Below, piece by piece: positions 16,847 to 25,721 of a stretch of DNA of 64,000 nucleotides (positions are counted from its first letter, which is position 1; every line of letters begins with the position of its first letter). The notes under the pieces were generated by a model that was given only the letters and a program-made list of their open reading frames with translations, was not told the DNA's origin and made no database searches. Both the position numbers and the translations under genes were made by a program. Source of the stretch: Rhizobium sp. BG4 (GTDB lineage Bacteria; Pseudomonadota; Alphaproteobacteria; Rhizobiales; Rhizobiaceae); assembly GCF_016864575.1 (NCBI RefSeq), contig NZ_CP044126.1, forward strand, positions 1,545,138 through 1,609,137, given 5' to 3'.

Positions 16847-19206
16847 TCCCGCGCGATGTGAAGTCTCCGACCGTCGCCATCCCCTTCCACAAGATGCTGA
16901 AGGTGGTGATCGTCGCCGATGGCGGCAATCCGCAGGTGCAGGAGCTGGTCGCGCAGATAGTGGCCGAGAATTTCGAGGTGGAGCTGCGCGACGACTATTC
17001 CGCCGATGTTTCCGAGGATGCCTCGGTGGGTGCCTATGTCGGCTCCGTGGAAGGCGGAAGGCTGCCCGATGCACGGCGCTTCCTGCGCTCCGTCAGGGAG
17101 ATCGGCTTTCGCACGCCGATCTGGGCAATGGCCGATACGCTGACGATCTCGGATATGGATGTCGTCGAGATGGCGGGCGAGGTCGATGGGTTCGTCTATC
17201 TCGGCCAGCAGACGCCAGCCTTCTATGCCAAGCAGGTCATCTCAAGCCTCTACAATTACGGCAAGTCGCTGCTGCCGCCGTTCTTCGGCGGCATGATGGC
17301 CTATGACGGCGAGGCGAATATCGCCTTCGATTGCCCCGGTCATCAGGGCGGACAGTTTTACCGGAAATCACCGGCCGGACAGCTTTTCTTCAAATATTTC
17401 GGCGAAAGCATCTTCCGCAACGACCTCTGCAATGCCGATGTCGATCTCGGCGATCTCCTGATCCATGAGGGACCCGCGGCAGAAGCACAGAAGCAGGCGG
17501 CCCGCATCTTCGGCGCCGACCGCACCTATTTCATCCTGAACGGAACCAGCACCTCCAACAAGGTCGTCGCCAATGCCGTGCTGCGGCCGGGCGATCTCGT
17601 GCTGTTCGACCGCAACAATCACAAGTCGCTGCATCAGGGCGCGCTGGTGCAGGCCGGCGCCATTCCTGTCTATCTGCCGACGGCCCGCAATTCCTTCGGC
17701 ATGATCGGCGCCGTCGATTGGGAGGCCTGGGACGAGGGCGCCCTGCGGCAGCGGATCGAGGCGCATCCGCTGGTGCAGGACAAGAGCCGCGCCCGCGCCG
17801 ACCGGCCGTTCCGGCTCGCCTGCATCCAGCTCTGCACCTATGACGGCACGATCTACAACGTGCGCCAGGTGATGGAGAAGATCGGCCATCTCTGCGATTA
17901 CGTTCTCTGGGACGAGGCCTGGATCGGCTACAACGCCTTCCATCCGCTGTTTGAGGGACATAGCCCGATGCGGCTGACGGACCTTCGGCCCGACATGCCC
18001 GGCCTGTTTTCGACCCAGTCGGTGCACAAGCAGGGAGCGGGCTTCTCGCAGGCCTCGCAAATCCACAAGCGGGACGAACATATCAGCGGCCAGCGCCGGT
18101 TCGTCGAACACAAGCGGTTCAACGAATCCCTGCTGATGAACGTCTCGACTTCACCCTTCTATCCGCTCTTCGCCTCGCTCGACGTCAATGCCAAGGTGCA
18201 CGAGGGCAAGGCTGGCGAAATGCTGTGGGATCGTTGCATCGAGCTCGGCATCGAGGTCCGCAAGAAGCTGCGCGGCTTCGTCCATCACTACGAGACGAAG
18301 GCCGGCGACGCCGAGGAGCAATGGTTCTTCGATCCCTTCGTGCCGGACAAGGTGTCGATATCGGGCTCGAAGCACACCAGCGACCTCGCGGAAACGCGAT
18401 GGGAGGATATCCCGACCGAGGTGCTGAAGCGCGAACAGCAATGCTGGCGCTTCGATCCGGAGGCGAAATGGCACGGCTATTCCGGCTATGCGCCCGGCTA
18501 TACGATGGTCGATCCGAACAAGCTGGCGCTGCTCACCCCGGGGATCGATCGCAAGACCGGTGAATATCGCGACTTCGGCATCCCGGCGACGGTCGTTGCC
18601 AATTACCTGCGCGAACAGCGGGTGGTGGCGGAAAAATGCGATCTGAACAGCCTGCTGTTCCTGATGACGCCGGCGGAGGACGAGAGCAAGCTGAACACGC
18701 TGATCGCCAAGCTGGTGAAGTTCAAGAACCTCTGGGACCGCGATGCGCCGCTGCAGGAAGTGCTGCCGACGGTATTCGCCGCCAATCGCGAGCGCTACAA
18801 GGGCTACACGGTCCGCCAGGTCTGCAAGGAGATGCACTCCTTCTACCGCCAGGCTGGCGTCAAGCAATTGCAGCGGCTCTGCTTCCGCTCCGAGAGCTTT
18901 CCGGAGCCGGCACTCCCGCCGAAGCTCGCCTATGAGGCGCTTGTCGCCAACAATGTCGATTATGTGCCGCTGACAGAGGCGGCCGGGCGCATCTCGGCGA
19001 CGCTGGCGCTGATCTATCCGCCGGGTATCGGCGTCATCGTGCCCGGCGAGCGCTGGGACGAGCGGGCGCGCCCGATGCGCGACTATTTCCTGGCCTTCGA
19101 GGAATCCTTCAACCGCTTTCCCGGCTTCAACTACGAGGTCCAGGGCGTGTTCCAGGAGCGGGTCGACGGGCGGATCAAATTCTACACCTATGTCGTGCGC
19201 GAGTAG
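16843..19206 (+). CDS. Orn/Lys/Arg decarboxylase 2, probably ornithine decarboxylase
   Basis: 787 residues, intact. N-terminal wing domain (about 1-150), then the PLP core: DCPGHQGGQFYRKSPAGQ, ILNGTSTSNKVVANAV, RNNHKSLHQGALVQAGAIPV, Asp357 in LWDEAWIGYN and the PLP lysine Lys396 in STQSVHKQGAGFSQASQ. A C-terminal domain of about 250 residues follows. Its ATG overlaps the stop of decarboxylase 1 (ATGA) and a PotE-like antiporter follows 21 bp later, as in the speF-potE arrangement of enterobacteria. Ornithine is therefore the favoured substrate, which would consume protons and the ornithine released by arcB. The two enzymes share the fold but are clearly diverged, not a recent duplication. Confidence 0.92.
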   Translation: MIPRDVKSPTVAIPFHKMLKVVIVADGGNPQVQELVAQIVAENFEVELRDDYSADVSEDASVGAYVGSVEGGRLPDARRFLRSVREIGFRTPIWAMADTLTISDMDVVEMAGEVDGFVYLGQQTPAFYAKQVISSLYNYGKSLLPPFFGGMMAYDGEANIAFDCPGHQGGQFYRKSPAGQLFFKYFGESIFRNDLCNADVDLGDLLIHEGPAAEAQKQAARIFGADRTYFILNGTSTSNKVVANAVLRPGDLVLFDRNNHKSLHQGALVQAGAIPVYLPTARNSFGMIGAVDWEAWDEGALRQRIEAHPLVQDKSRARADRPFRLACIQLCTYDGTIYNVRQVMEKIGHLCDYVLWDEAWIGYNAFHPLFEGHSPMRLTDLRPDMPGLFSTQSVHKQGAGFSQASQIHKRDEHISGQRRFVEHKRFNESLLMNVSTSPFYPLFASLDVNAKVHEGKAGEMLWDRCIELGIEVRKKLRGFVHHYETKAGDAEEQWFFDPFVPDKVSISGSKHTSDLAETRWEDIPTEVLKREQQCWRFDPEAKWHGYSGYAPGYTMVDPNKLALLTPGIDRKTGEYRDFGIPATVVANYLREQRVVAEKCDLNSLLFLMTPAEDESKLNTLIAKLVKFKNLWDRDAPLQEVLPTVFAANRERYKGYTVRQVCKEMHSFYRQAGVKQLQRLCFRSESFPEPALPPKLAYEALVANNVDYVPLTEAAGRISATLALIYPPGIGVIVPGERWDERARPMRDYFLAFEESFNRFPGFNYEVQGVFQERVDGRIKFYTYVVRE

Positions 19207-19227
19207 CGGGGACGGGAGGATGTCATC

Positions 19228-20589
19228 ATGACCGACAACACAATGCATCTTGCAGCCGAAACGACGGCCAAGAAGAAGATGAACCTGGTGCAGCTGACCT
19301 TCATCGTTGCCGTCAACATGATGGGATCCGGCATCATCATGCTGCCGGCCAACATGGCACAGGTCGGCGCGATCTCGCTGCTTTCCTGGCTGGTAACGGC
19401 CGTCGGCTCGATGGCGATCGCCTATGGCTTCGCGCAGGCGGGGCTGTTCAACCAGCGGCCGGGCGGCATGTCCGCCTATGCGGAGGATGCCTACGGGAAG
19501 GACGGCTATTTCATGGTCTTCTTCTTGTATTTCCTGTCGCTTGCCGTCGGCAATGTTGCCATCGGCATCTCGGCGGTCGGCTATCTTGCCGGCTTCTTCC
19601 CGGTGCTGACCTCGACACCCGTCATGACCTGCCTGGCGCTGATCGTGCTTCTGTGGCTGACAACGGCCGCGAATTTCGGCGGGCCGCGCATCACCGGGCG
19701 CATCGGCTCGGTCACGGTCTGGGGTGTCATCATACCGGTGGGGCTGCTGTCGATCATCGGCTGGCTGTGGTTCAGCTCCAGCACCTTCGCCGCCGCCTGG
19801 AACCCGAAGGGATTGAGCATCGCGCAGGGCATGGGGTCGAGCATTTCGCTCACACTCTGGGCCTTCCTCGGCATGGAGTCGGCCGCGCAAAACTCGGATG
19901 CGGTCGAAAATCCCAAACGGGACGTGCCGCTTGCCTGCATGTTCGGCACGCTCGGAGCCGCCGTCATCTACATCCTGTCGACGACGGTCATCCAGGGCAT
20001 CGTTCCGAATGCGGATCTCGCAAGCTCGACCGGTCCGTTCGCGCTCGCCTATGCCACGATGTTCAATCCGACGATCGGCTCGATCATCATGGCGCTTGCG
20101 GTACTAGCCTGCCTCGGATCGCTGCTCGGCTGGCAGTTCACGATCGCGCAGACGGCGCGCACGGCGGCCGAAGAGCGGATGTTTCCGTCGATCTTCAAAC
20201 GGGTCAACGAGATGGGCGCTCCGGTCCCAGGCATGATCGTCCTTGGTATCGTTCAGACCGGCCTTGCCTTGATGACCATATCGCCGACGCTGAGCGAGCA
20301 GTTCTCGGCGCTCGTCAATCTCGCGGTGGTCACCAACGTGCTGCCCTACATCATTTCGCTTTCGGCGCTGTTCGTGATGATGAAGGCCGCGGGTGTGCCG
20401 CAGTCGAAATTCCGGCTGAATGCGACGGTTGTGATCATCGGCATGGCCTATAGCGTCTTTGCGATCTACGCCTCCGGCAAGGATGCGGTGCTCGGCGGCA
20501 TGATCGTCACAGGTATCGGCTTCATCATCTACGGCCTGATTGCCCCGCGTTTCGCCACCGGCGCGAACCGCGTCCCGGCCGGCCAATAG
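19228..20589 (+). CDS. potE: Putrescine-ornithine antiporter, PotE-like APC transporter
   Basis: 453 residues with about 12 membrane helices. The N-terminal region is nearly that of PotE: NMMGSGIIMLPANMAQVG followed by ISLLSWLVTAVGSMAIAYGF. Also present are FNQRPGGMSAYAEDAYG and LWAFLGMESAAQNSDAVENP. It would exchange external ornithine for internal putrescine made by the upstream decarboxylase, giving net proton consumption and charge movement. CadB (cadaverine-lysine) is the main alternative. Fourth transporter-type gene of the arginine block. Confidence 0.92.
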   Translation: MTDNTMHLAAETTAKKKMNLVQLTFIVAVNMMGSGIIMLPANMAQVGAISLLSWLVTAVGSMAIAYGFAQAGLFNQRPGGMSAYAEDAYGKDGYFMVFFLYFLSLAVGNVAIGISAVGYLAGFFPVLTSTPVMTCLALIVLLWLTTAANFGGPRITGRIGSVTVWGVIIPVGLLSIIGWLWFSSSTFAAAWNPKGLSIAQGMGSSISLTLWAFLGMESAAQNSDAVENPKRDVPLACMFGTLGAAVIYILSTTVIQGIVPNADLASSTGPFALAYATMFNPTIGSIIMALAVLACLGSLLGWQFTIAQTARTAAEERMFPSIFKRVNEMGAPVPGMIVLGIVQTGLALMTISPTLSEQFSALVNLAVVTNVLPYIISLSALFVMMKAAGVPQSKFRLNATVVIIGMAYSVFAIYASGKDAVLGGMIVTGIGFIIYGLIAPRFATGANRVPAGQ

Positions 20590-20603
20590 CGGGAGGACCA
20601 GAC

Positions 20604-21530
20604 ATGTCAGGACAGAATCCCCGTTGGGCGCTTGCCGCCATCTCCTTGGCAGCGGCTGCCGCCGCGCTGGCGATTGCCGTTCCGGCTTCGGCCCAGACGC
20701 TCGACCGCGTCAAGTCGAGCGGCGCGCTCAAGCTCGGCTACGACCCGGATGCCAGGCCCTTCTCTTTCGACGGCGGGCAGGGGAAACCGGATGGCTATGC
20801 CGTTGCCCTCTGCAACAAGATCGCCGACAGCCTGAAGACGCAGCTGCAGCTGGAAAAGCTCGACGTCGAATGGGTCTCGCTTGCGGGCGACGCAAAGACG
20901 CAGGCGATCCAGAGCGGTGCTGCCGATATCGTCTGCGGCGCCGAGCCGGTGACGCTGACGCGGCGGCAGGTGGTTTCCTTTTCGCTGCCGATCTTCCCGA
21001 GCGGCACGGGCGCGCTGCTGAGCGCCAGTTCGCCGTTGGCGCTGCGCGAGGTGCTGCAATATGGGCAGCCCTCCGACCGGCCGGTCTGGCGCGGATCTCC
21101 TGCGCGAACGATCCTCGAGCATAAGACCTTCTCCTCGATTGCCGGAAGCACCAGCGAGAGCTGGCTTTCGGAGAGGATCAAGACCTTCCAGCTCGCGGCG
21201 ACGGCGACAGCGGTCGCCAACTATCAGGAGGGGATCACGCGCGTGCTGGACGGAAGCTCGGCTGTTCTCTTCGGCGATATGCCGCTCCTGATGGATGCAG
21301 CGGCCCGCAGCGACAATTCAGGCAACCTGATCGTCATCCAGCGCTATTTCACCTTCGAACCGCTCGGCCTCGAGCTGGCGCGGGGTGACGAAGATTTCCG
21401 CGCTGCCGTCGACCGGGCGCTGAGCCAGACCTATGCCGCACAGGATTTCCCGGCGCTCTTCACCACCTGGTTCGGGCCGCCGGATATTGCAACCGTGACA
21501 TTCTTCCAGCAGACGGCTTTGCCCGAATAG
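20604..21530 (+). CDS. Orphan periplasmic amino-acid-binding protein
   Basis: 308 residues. Signal peptide with hydrophobic core LAAISLAAAAAALAIAVPAS and cleavage near ASAQ-TL. The mature protein is a family 3 solute-binding protein: SSGALKLGYDPDARPFSFDG, KPDGYAVALCNKIADSLK and AADIVCGAEPVTLTRRQVV. No permease or ATPase gene follows. It lies 14 bp after potE and so belongs to the decarboxylase operon. It may feed basic amino acids to a transporter encoded elsewhere, or act as a sensor. Confidence 0.85.
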   Translation: MSGQNPRWALAAISLAAAAAALAIAVPASAQTLDRVKSSGALKLGYDPDARPFSFDGGQGKPDGYAVALCNKIADSLKTQLQLEKLDVEWVSLAGDAKTQAIQSGAADIVCGAEPVTLTRRQVVSFSLPIFPSGTGALLSASSPLALREVLQYGQPSDRPVWRGSPARTILEHKTFSSIAGSTSESWLSERIKTFQLAATATAVANYQEGITRVLDGSSAVLFGDMPLLMDAAARSDNSGNLIVIQRYFTFEPLGLELARGDEDFRAAVDRALSQTYAAQDFPALFTTWFGPPDIATVTFFQQTALPE

Positions 21531-21652
21531 GGATATGTCTTTGACCTCTTCGGTCCCGGATCGATACATTTTTGTGATCGCGGGGAACGATCTGATGCCT
21601 TGTTGGCTTCGTATTAGATGCACGGGGAGTGCGTTGAACGCGGAGCTGATCC

Positions 21653-21889
21653 ATGAGCCGAGAACGCGGCCGCAGAAAACTGATGCTACGACTGCCCGAC
21701 ATCCGTCATCTCTTGGCGGGTGTCAGCAGCGAGGCGCTCGGGGAGATGTTCGAAGCCTATGATCTGGCTGTCGATGCGCTCGACCGCTTCCGCAATCAGT
21801 GGCCAAGGGAAGAGAAGCTCGTGACCGAATACGAGCAGATATGCCGCGAAATCGAGCAGGAGATCGTCGTATACTGCACCGAGCGCTAA
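21653..21889 (+). CDS. Small acidic helical protein of unknown function
   Basis: 78 residues from the ATG at 21653. Basic N terminus (MSRERGRRKLMLRLPDIRHL), then acidic helical sequence (LGEMFEAYDLAVDALDRFRN; EYEQICREIEQEIVVYC). No signal peptide. It ends 2 bp before the stop of the converging AI-2E-type permease. Not recognised. Confidence 0.55.
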   Translation: MSRERGRRKLMLRLPDIRHLLAGVSSEALGEMFEAYDLAVDALDRFRNQWPREEKLVTEYEQICREIEQEIVVYCTER

Positions 21890-21891
21890 AC

Positions 21892-23040
21892 CTAGAGGTT
21901 CCGCTCCAGCTGCCCATGCAGGCCGACGACCGGATCCGTGGCCGCATTCTCCGGCGCTGCCGGTGGCCAGGCCCAGGCGCGCAGCAGCTCATAGAAGACG
22001 CTGAGGATGACCGGTCCGAGGAACAGTCCCAGAAGACCATGCGAGAGCGTGCCGCCGATGACGCCGATCAGGATGACGGGCATCGGCGTCGAGAGACCTC
22101 GCGACATCAGGATCGGCTTCAGCACATTGTCGACGAGGGTGATCGGCACCGCGACGCAGGTGAAAACGAGCGCCAGCCCCGCCGGCCAGGAAAACCAGGC
22201 CCAGATGATCAATGGCAGGATCACCAGTCCCGGCCCGATCTGCATGACGCAGAACATGAAGACCAGGAAGGTGAGCGCTCCGCGGGCGGGAACGCCGAAG
22301 ATGACGAAGCAGAGGCCGCATAGCAGGGTCTGCAGGAAGGCAACGCCGATGACGCCACGTGAGACGTTGCGCACGGTATTCCCGGCCAGCCGGGCAAATC
22401 CTACACCCTTTTCGCCGGCGACCCGGTTTGCCAGCACCTGAACGGCCGAGGCGAGACGCGCCGAGCGCGTCAGGAACAGCCCGGAAAGCATGATCGAGAC
22501 GACGAAGCTCAGGACGCCGCCGCCGATCGAGGCGAGCTTGGTGACGACCACGCCCATCACCTCGCGGATCGGCGCCTGGAACTTGATGATGGTGGAGGCG
22601 AGGTCGCCGGAGACCTGGTTCCAGAACTCATGCAGCCGTTCGCCGACGAGAGGCCATGCCTTGATGGCTTCAGGGGCGGCAGGCAGGGTGAAGCTGCCGG
22701 ACCATAGCTTGCCGATCAGGCCCTGTACCGTGTCGGCGAAATTCACGGCGACGAGCGCCAGCGGCGCAATGATCAGCACCAGGCAACCGATGACGATGAC
22801 GATTGCGGCGATGACCGGCCGGTTGCCGATCAGCCGCGACACTGTGGCGAACAATGGATAGAGCGCGACCGCCAGGATGGCCGACCAGATCACGATCAGC
22901 AGGAACGGCGCGATGAGCACCATCGTCCAATAGGCAAAGAGCGCAATGATGCCCAGCCGGACGATATCGCTCACTCGGGCCTCAATCGAGATCTGGCCTG
23001 AATCGGCTCGTGGAGCCGTGTTCTCGGTTGTCTGCTCCAT
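21892..23040 (-). CDS. AI-2E family transporter (PerM-like)
   Basis: 382 residues with about eight hydrophobic segments in the UPF0118 pattern: two at the N terminus (LGIIALFAYWTMVLIAPFLL; AILAVALYPLFATVSRLIG), an amphipathic middle region and a C-terminal block ending in GGTLSHGLLGLFLGPVILSV, the usual signature. Some family members export autoinducer-2 and others are sodium/proton antiporters, so the substrate is open. It lies 30 bp after PPK2 on the same strand and is probably the last gene of the operon that starts at 27220. Confidence 0.85.
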   Translation of the reverse strand: MEQTTENTAPRADSGQISIEARVSDIVRLGIIALFAYWTMVLIAPFLLIVIWSAILAVALYPLFATVSRLIGNRPVIAAIVIVIGCLVLIIAPLALVAVNFADTVQGLIGKLWSGSFTLPAAPEAIKAWPLVGERLHEFWNQVSGDLASTIIKFQAPIREVMGVVVTKLASIGGGVLSFVVSIMLSGLFLTRSARLASAVQVLANRVAGEKGVGFARLAGNTVRNVSRGVIGVAFLQTLLCGLCFVIFGVPARGALTFLVFMFCVMQIGPGLVILPLIIWAWFSWPAGLALVFTCVAVPITLVDNVLKPILMSRGLSTPMPVILIGVIGGTLSHGLLGLFLGPVILSVFYELLRAWAWPPAAPENAATDPVVGLHGQLERNL

Positions 23041-23070
23041 CCCGGTATCCGCCTGTCCCCGCCCGGCTGC

Positions 23071-23913
23071 TTAAGCCGTCGTATCGGGCACGACATGGCG
23101 GACGCTGCGGTCTTCCATGAAGTCGGACGGACGCTTCTGCCGCTTGCCGAGATCGGGCTCGTCGAACTTCAGCCGCTCATAGGGGATCGACTGCAGAATA
23201 TGCGAGATGCAGTTGATGCGCGCCCGCTTCTTGTCGTCGGAAGGCACGATCCACCAGGGTGCATGATTGGTATCGGTCATCCGCAGCATTTCATCATAGG
23301 CGCGGGTGTAGTCCCACCAGCGCTGGTAGGATTCGACGTCCATCGGGCTGAGCTTCCACTGCCGCATCGGATCGTCGATCCGGCGCCGGAAGCGGCGCTC
23401 CTGCTCTTCCTCGCTGACGGTCAGGAAATATTTGAGCAGGATGACCCCGCTTTCGACGATCGCGGCTTCGAAACGCGGTGCGAGCTCGAGGAAGCGTTGC
23501 GCCTTCTTGTCGCTGCAGAAGCCCATGACCCGATCGACGCCGGCGCGATTGTACCAGCTGCGGTCGAAGATGACGATCTCGCCGGCGGCCGGCAGATGGG
23601 CGATGTAGCGCTGCATGTAGATCTGCGATTTCTCGCGCTCGGTCGGTGCCGGCAGTGCCGTGACGCGGAAGACGCGCGGGCTGACCTTCTCGGTGATCCG
23701 CTTGATCATCCCGCCTTTGCCGGCAGCGTCGCGCCCCTCGAACACGATTACGATCCGGGCGCCGGATTTCTTTACCCAGGCCTGCAGATGCGCAAGCTCC
23801 ACCTGCAGGCGGACGATTTCCTTGTCGTAATCCCAGGCCTTCTTTTTCTTTTTCGCCTTGGTCTTGGGCGTTGCGTCGCCATTGGCCTCGGTTGGTTCGT
23901 AGTTCTCTTCCAT
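23071..23913 (-). CDS. ppk2: Polyphosphate kinase 2 family protein
   Basis: 280 residues with a Lys-rich N terminus. P-loop kinase fold: Walker A GRDAAGKGGMIKRI (about 60-73), the PPK2 motif FDRSWYNRAGVDRVMGF with the Walker B Asp, and the lid region QERRFRRRIDDPMRQWKLSP. The spacing fits class I PPK2, which uses polyphosphate to phosphorylate nucleoside diphosphates. It lies 20 bp downstream of the SulP gene and upstream of the AI-2E-type permease. With the CYTH protein at 30209 it points to polyphosphate or triphosphate metabolism in this region. Confidence 0.93.
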   Translation of the reverse strand: MEENYEPTEANGDATPKTKAKKKKKAWDYDKEIVRLQVELAHLQAWVKKSGARIVIVFEGRDAAGKGGMIKRITEKVSPRVFRVTALPAPTEREKSQIYMQRYIAHLPAAGEIVIFDRSWYNRAGVDRVMGFCSDKKAQRFLELAPRFEAAIVESGVILLKYFLTVSEEEQERRFRRRIDDPMRQWKLSPMDVESYQRWWDYTRAYDEMLRMTDTNHAPWWIVPSDDKKRARINCISHILQSIPYERLKFDEPDLGKRQKRPSDFMEDRSVRHVVPDTTA

Positions 23914-23933
23914 GGCTCTCCCTCCTGGCGTGT

Positions 23934-25652
23934 TTAAGGTGCGTTATGCGCGACTGCGGCCGGGCCGATCTGGTCGATGTCGCCGATCAGCGTCCGCAGG
24001 GCTTCTTCCCTGCCATTGAAAAGGTTCTCGGCACCGATCGCCTTGATCACACCGGCGCGTTCCAGGATCGGCCGGCTGTCCTCGCTGAGATCGGCGATGG
24101 CGAAGGTGATGTTCCGTTTCTGGAGAAGCTCGGCCACGGCCTCCAGAGCGGTGGCGCCGGTACTGTCGATCTGGCTGATCGCGCTGGCATCGAGCACCAG
24201 GCACCTGGTCTCCGGTGGAAGCTCCTTGATGACGGAGGTCAGCCGGATGCGGACATAGTCGGCATTGTAGAAAAGGATGCTCCCCTGCACCGCAAAGACC
24301 GCCGCGCCCTCGACGGGACGGGCTTCCGGATAGCGCTTGAGATCGAAGAAGCCGTGCCGGCCCTCGATGCGGCCGAGCAGGCCGTCGCGCGGAAACATGG
24401 TCTGGCGCAGCAGATAGACGAAGGTGGCGCCGACGGCGACGACGACACCGTTCAGCACGCCGAAGCTGATCGCGCCCCACATGGCGATCAGCGCGAAGAT
24501 GAACTCCATGCGGCTGATGCGCCAGATCTTCTTGAGCTCGTCGATATCGATGAGGCTGATCGCCGCCGTCGCCAGAATGGCGGCGAGCGCCGGGATCGGC
24601 AGGATGCGAAGGGCGCCGTGCAGGAAGACGAGTGCGGCAATCAGCGTAGCCGCCGAGACCAGGCCGGAGAGTTGCGAAACGCCGCCCGTCGACAGGTTGA
24701 TCGCGGTACGGGAGTCCGAGACGCTGACCGGGAAAGAGCCGAAGAGGCCTGGCGCGATATTGGCGGCGCCGATGCCGATCAGCTCCTGGTTAGCATCCAC
24801 TTCTTCGCCGGTGCGCGATCCGAAGCTGCGGGCCGCGACGATCCCGGCGCCGAAGCTGACGAGAAAGATCGCGGCAGAACCGAGGATGATCTTGTCGAGC
24901 GGCATATGCTGGAAGGCGGGGATCGAGAAGGCGGGCAGCCCGCTCGGCAGGTCGCCGACGACGGCGATGCCCCGGCCCTGGAAATCGAAAAGCGCCGAGA
25001 GGATCACGGATATCACCACGACCAGAACCGGGCCGGGAACGCGCCAGCGAAAGGCCTTGACGATCCACAGCAGCGCGAACATCGCGAGCCCGAGCAGCAG
25101 CGAGGGCCAGTGGATCCCGGCAACCTTCGCCGCGATCTCCAGCAACGGCGCAATCAATCCCTCGGATTCGATCTTCACGCCGGTGAAACGGCCGATCTGC
25201 CCGACGAGGATCGAGAGTGAAACACCGGCAAAGAAGCCGACGAGAATGGGGCGCGAAAGGAAGCTTGCGAGAATGCCGAGCCGCAACAGCTTGGCGGCGA
25301 TGCAGCAGATGCCGACTCCGAGCGCGAGTGCTGCGGCGATCGCCACACGGTCGACCTCAGCTCCGGCCGGGGCCGCCGCGACGATCGTTCCCATCGCGGC
25401 GGCAAGCACGGTCATGGTCGCGGCATCGGGTCCGACGATGAGCAGGCGAGAGGGACCGAAGATCGCATAGGCAATCGGTGCGACGATGCTGGCATAGATC
25501 CCGGTCTCGGGTGGCAGGCCGGCGATTGCGGGGTAGGCGATGGCGCTCGGCAGGCCGACGGCGGCGATCGACAGACCGGCCGGGATATCACTGCGCAACC
25601 AGTCCTTGTTGAAGCCGGTCAGGCCTCGCAACATCGGTAGACTGCCTATCAC
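23934..25652 (-). CDS. SulP family anion transporter with C-terminal STAS domain
   Basis: 572 residues. The membrane domain opens with DIPAGLSIAAVGLPSAIAYP, a SulP signature, and continues with NIAPGLFGSFPVSVSDSRTA and about 12 to 14 helices. The C-terminal STAS domain (about 440-560) has LVLDASAISQIDSTGATALE with the Ser found at the regulatory site of anti-sigma-factor antagonists. Substrate could be sulfate, bicarbonate or dicarboxylates. Downstream by 20 bp is PPK2, suggesting joint expression; upstream by 69 bp is the YiaV-like gene. Confidence 0.92.
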   Translation of the reverse strand: MIGSLPMLRGLTGFNKDWLRSDIPAGLSIAAVGLPSAIAYPAIAGLPPETGIYASIVAPIAYAIFGPSRLLIVGPDAATMTVLAAAMGTIVAAAPAGAEVDRVAIAAALALGVGICCIAAKLLRLGILASFLSRPILVGFFAGVSLSILVGQIGRFTGVKIESEGLIAPLLEIAAKVAGIHWPSLLLGLAMFALLWIVKAFRWRVPGPVLVVVISVILSALFDFQGRGIAVVGDLPSGLPAFSIPAFQHMPLDKIILGSAAIFLVSFGAGIVAARSFGSRTGEEVDANQELIGIGAANIAPGLFGSFPVSVSDSRTAINLSTGGVSQLSGLVSAATLIAALVFLHGALRILPIPALAAILATAAISLIDIDELKKIWRISRMEFIFALIAMWGAISFGVLNGVVVAVGATFVYLLRQTMFPRDGLLGRIEGRHGFFDLKRYPEARPVEGAAVFAVQGSILFYNADYVRIRLTSVIKELPPETRCLVLDASAISQIDSTGATALEAVAELLQKRNITFAIADLSEDSRPILERAGVIKAIGAENLFNGREEALRTLIGDIDQIGPAAVAHNAP

Positions 25653-25721
25653 CGCCTGCTCCTATCGTTTCACTGCATCTCCGTTGTCTGCGGCCCGCCC
25701 AAGCGCGAGCCGCCTTTTGCA

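Noticed and set aside
18151..19890. 579-codon open frame on the minus strand
   Set aside because: It lies opposite decarboxylase 2 and PotE, which have clear family motifs; its Arg/Asp/His-rich sequence is typical of an antisense shadow in high-GC DNA.
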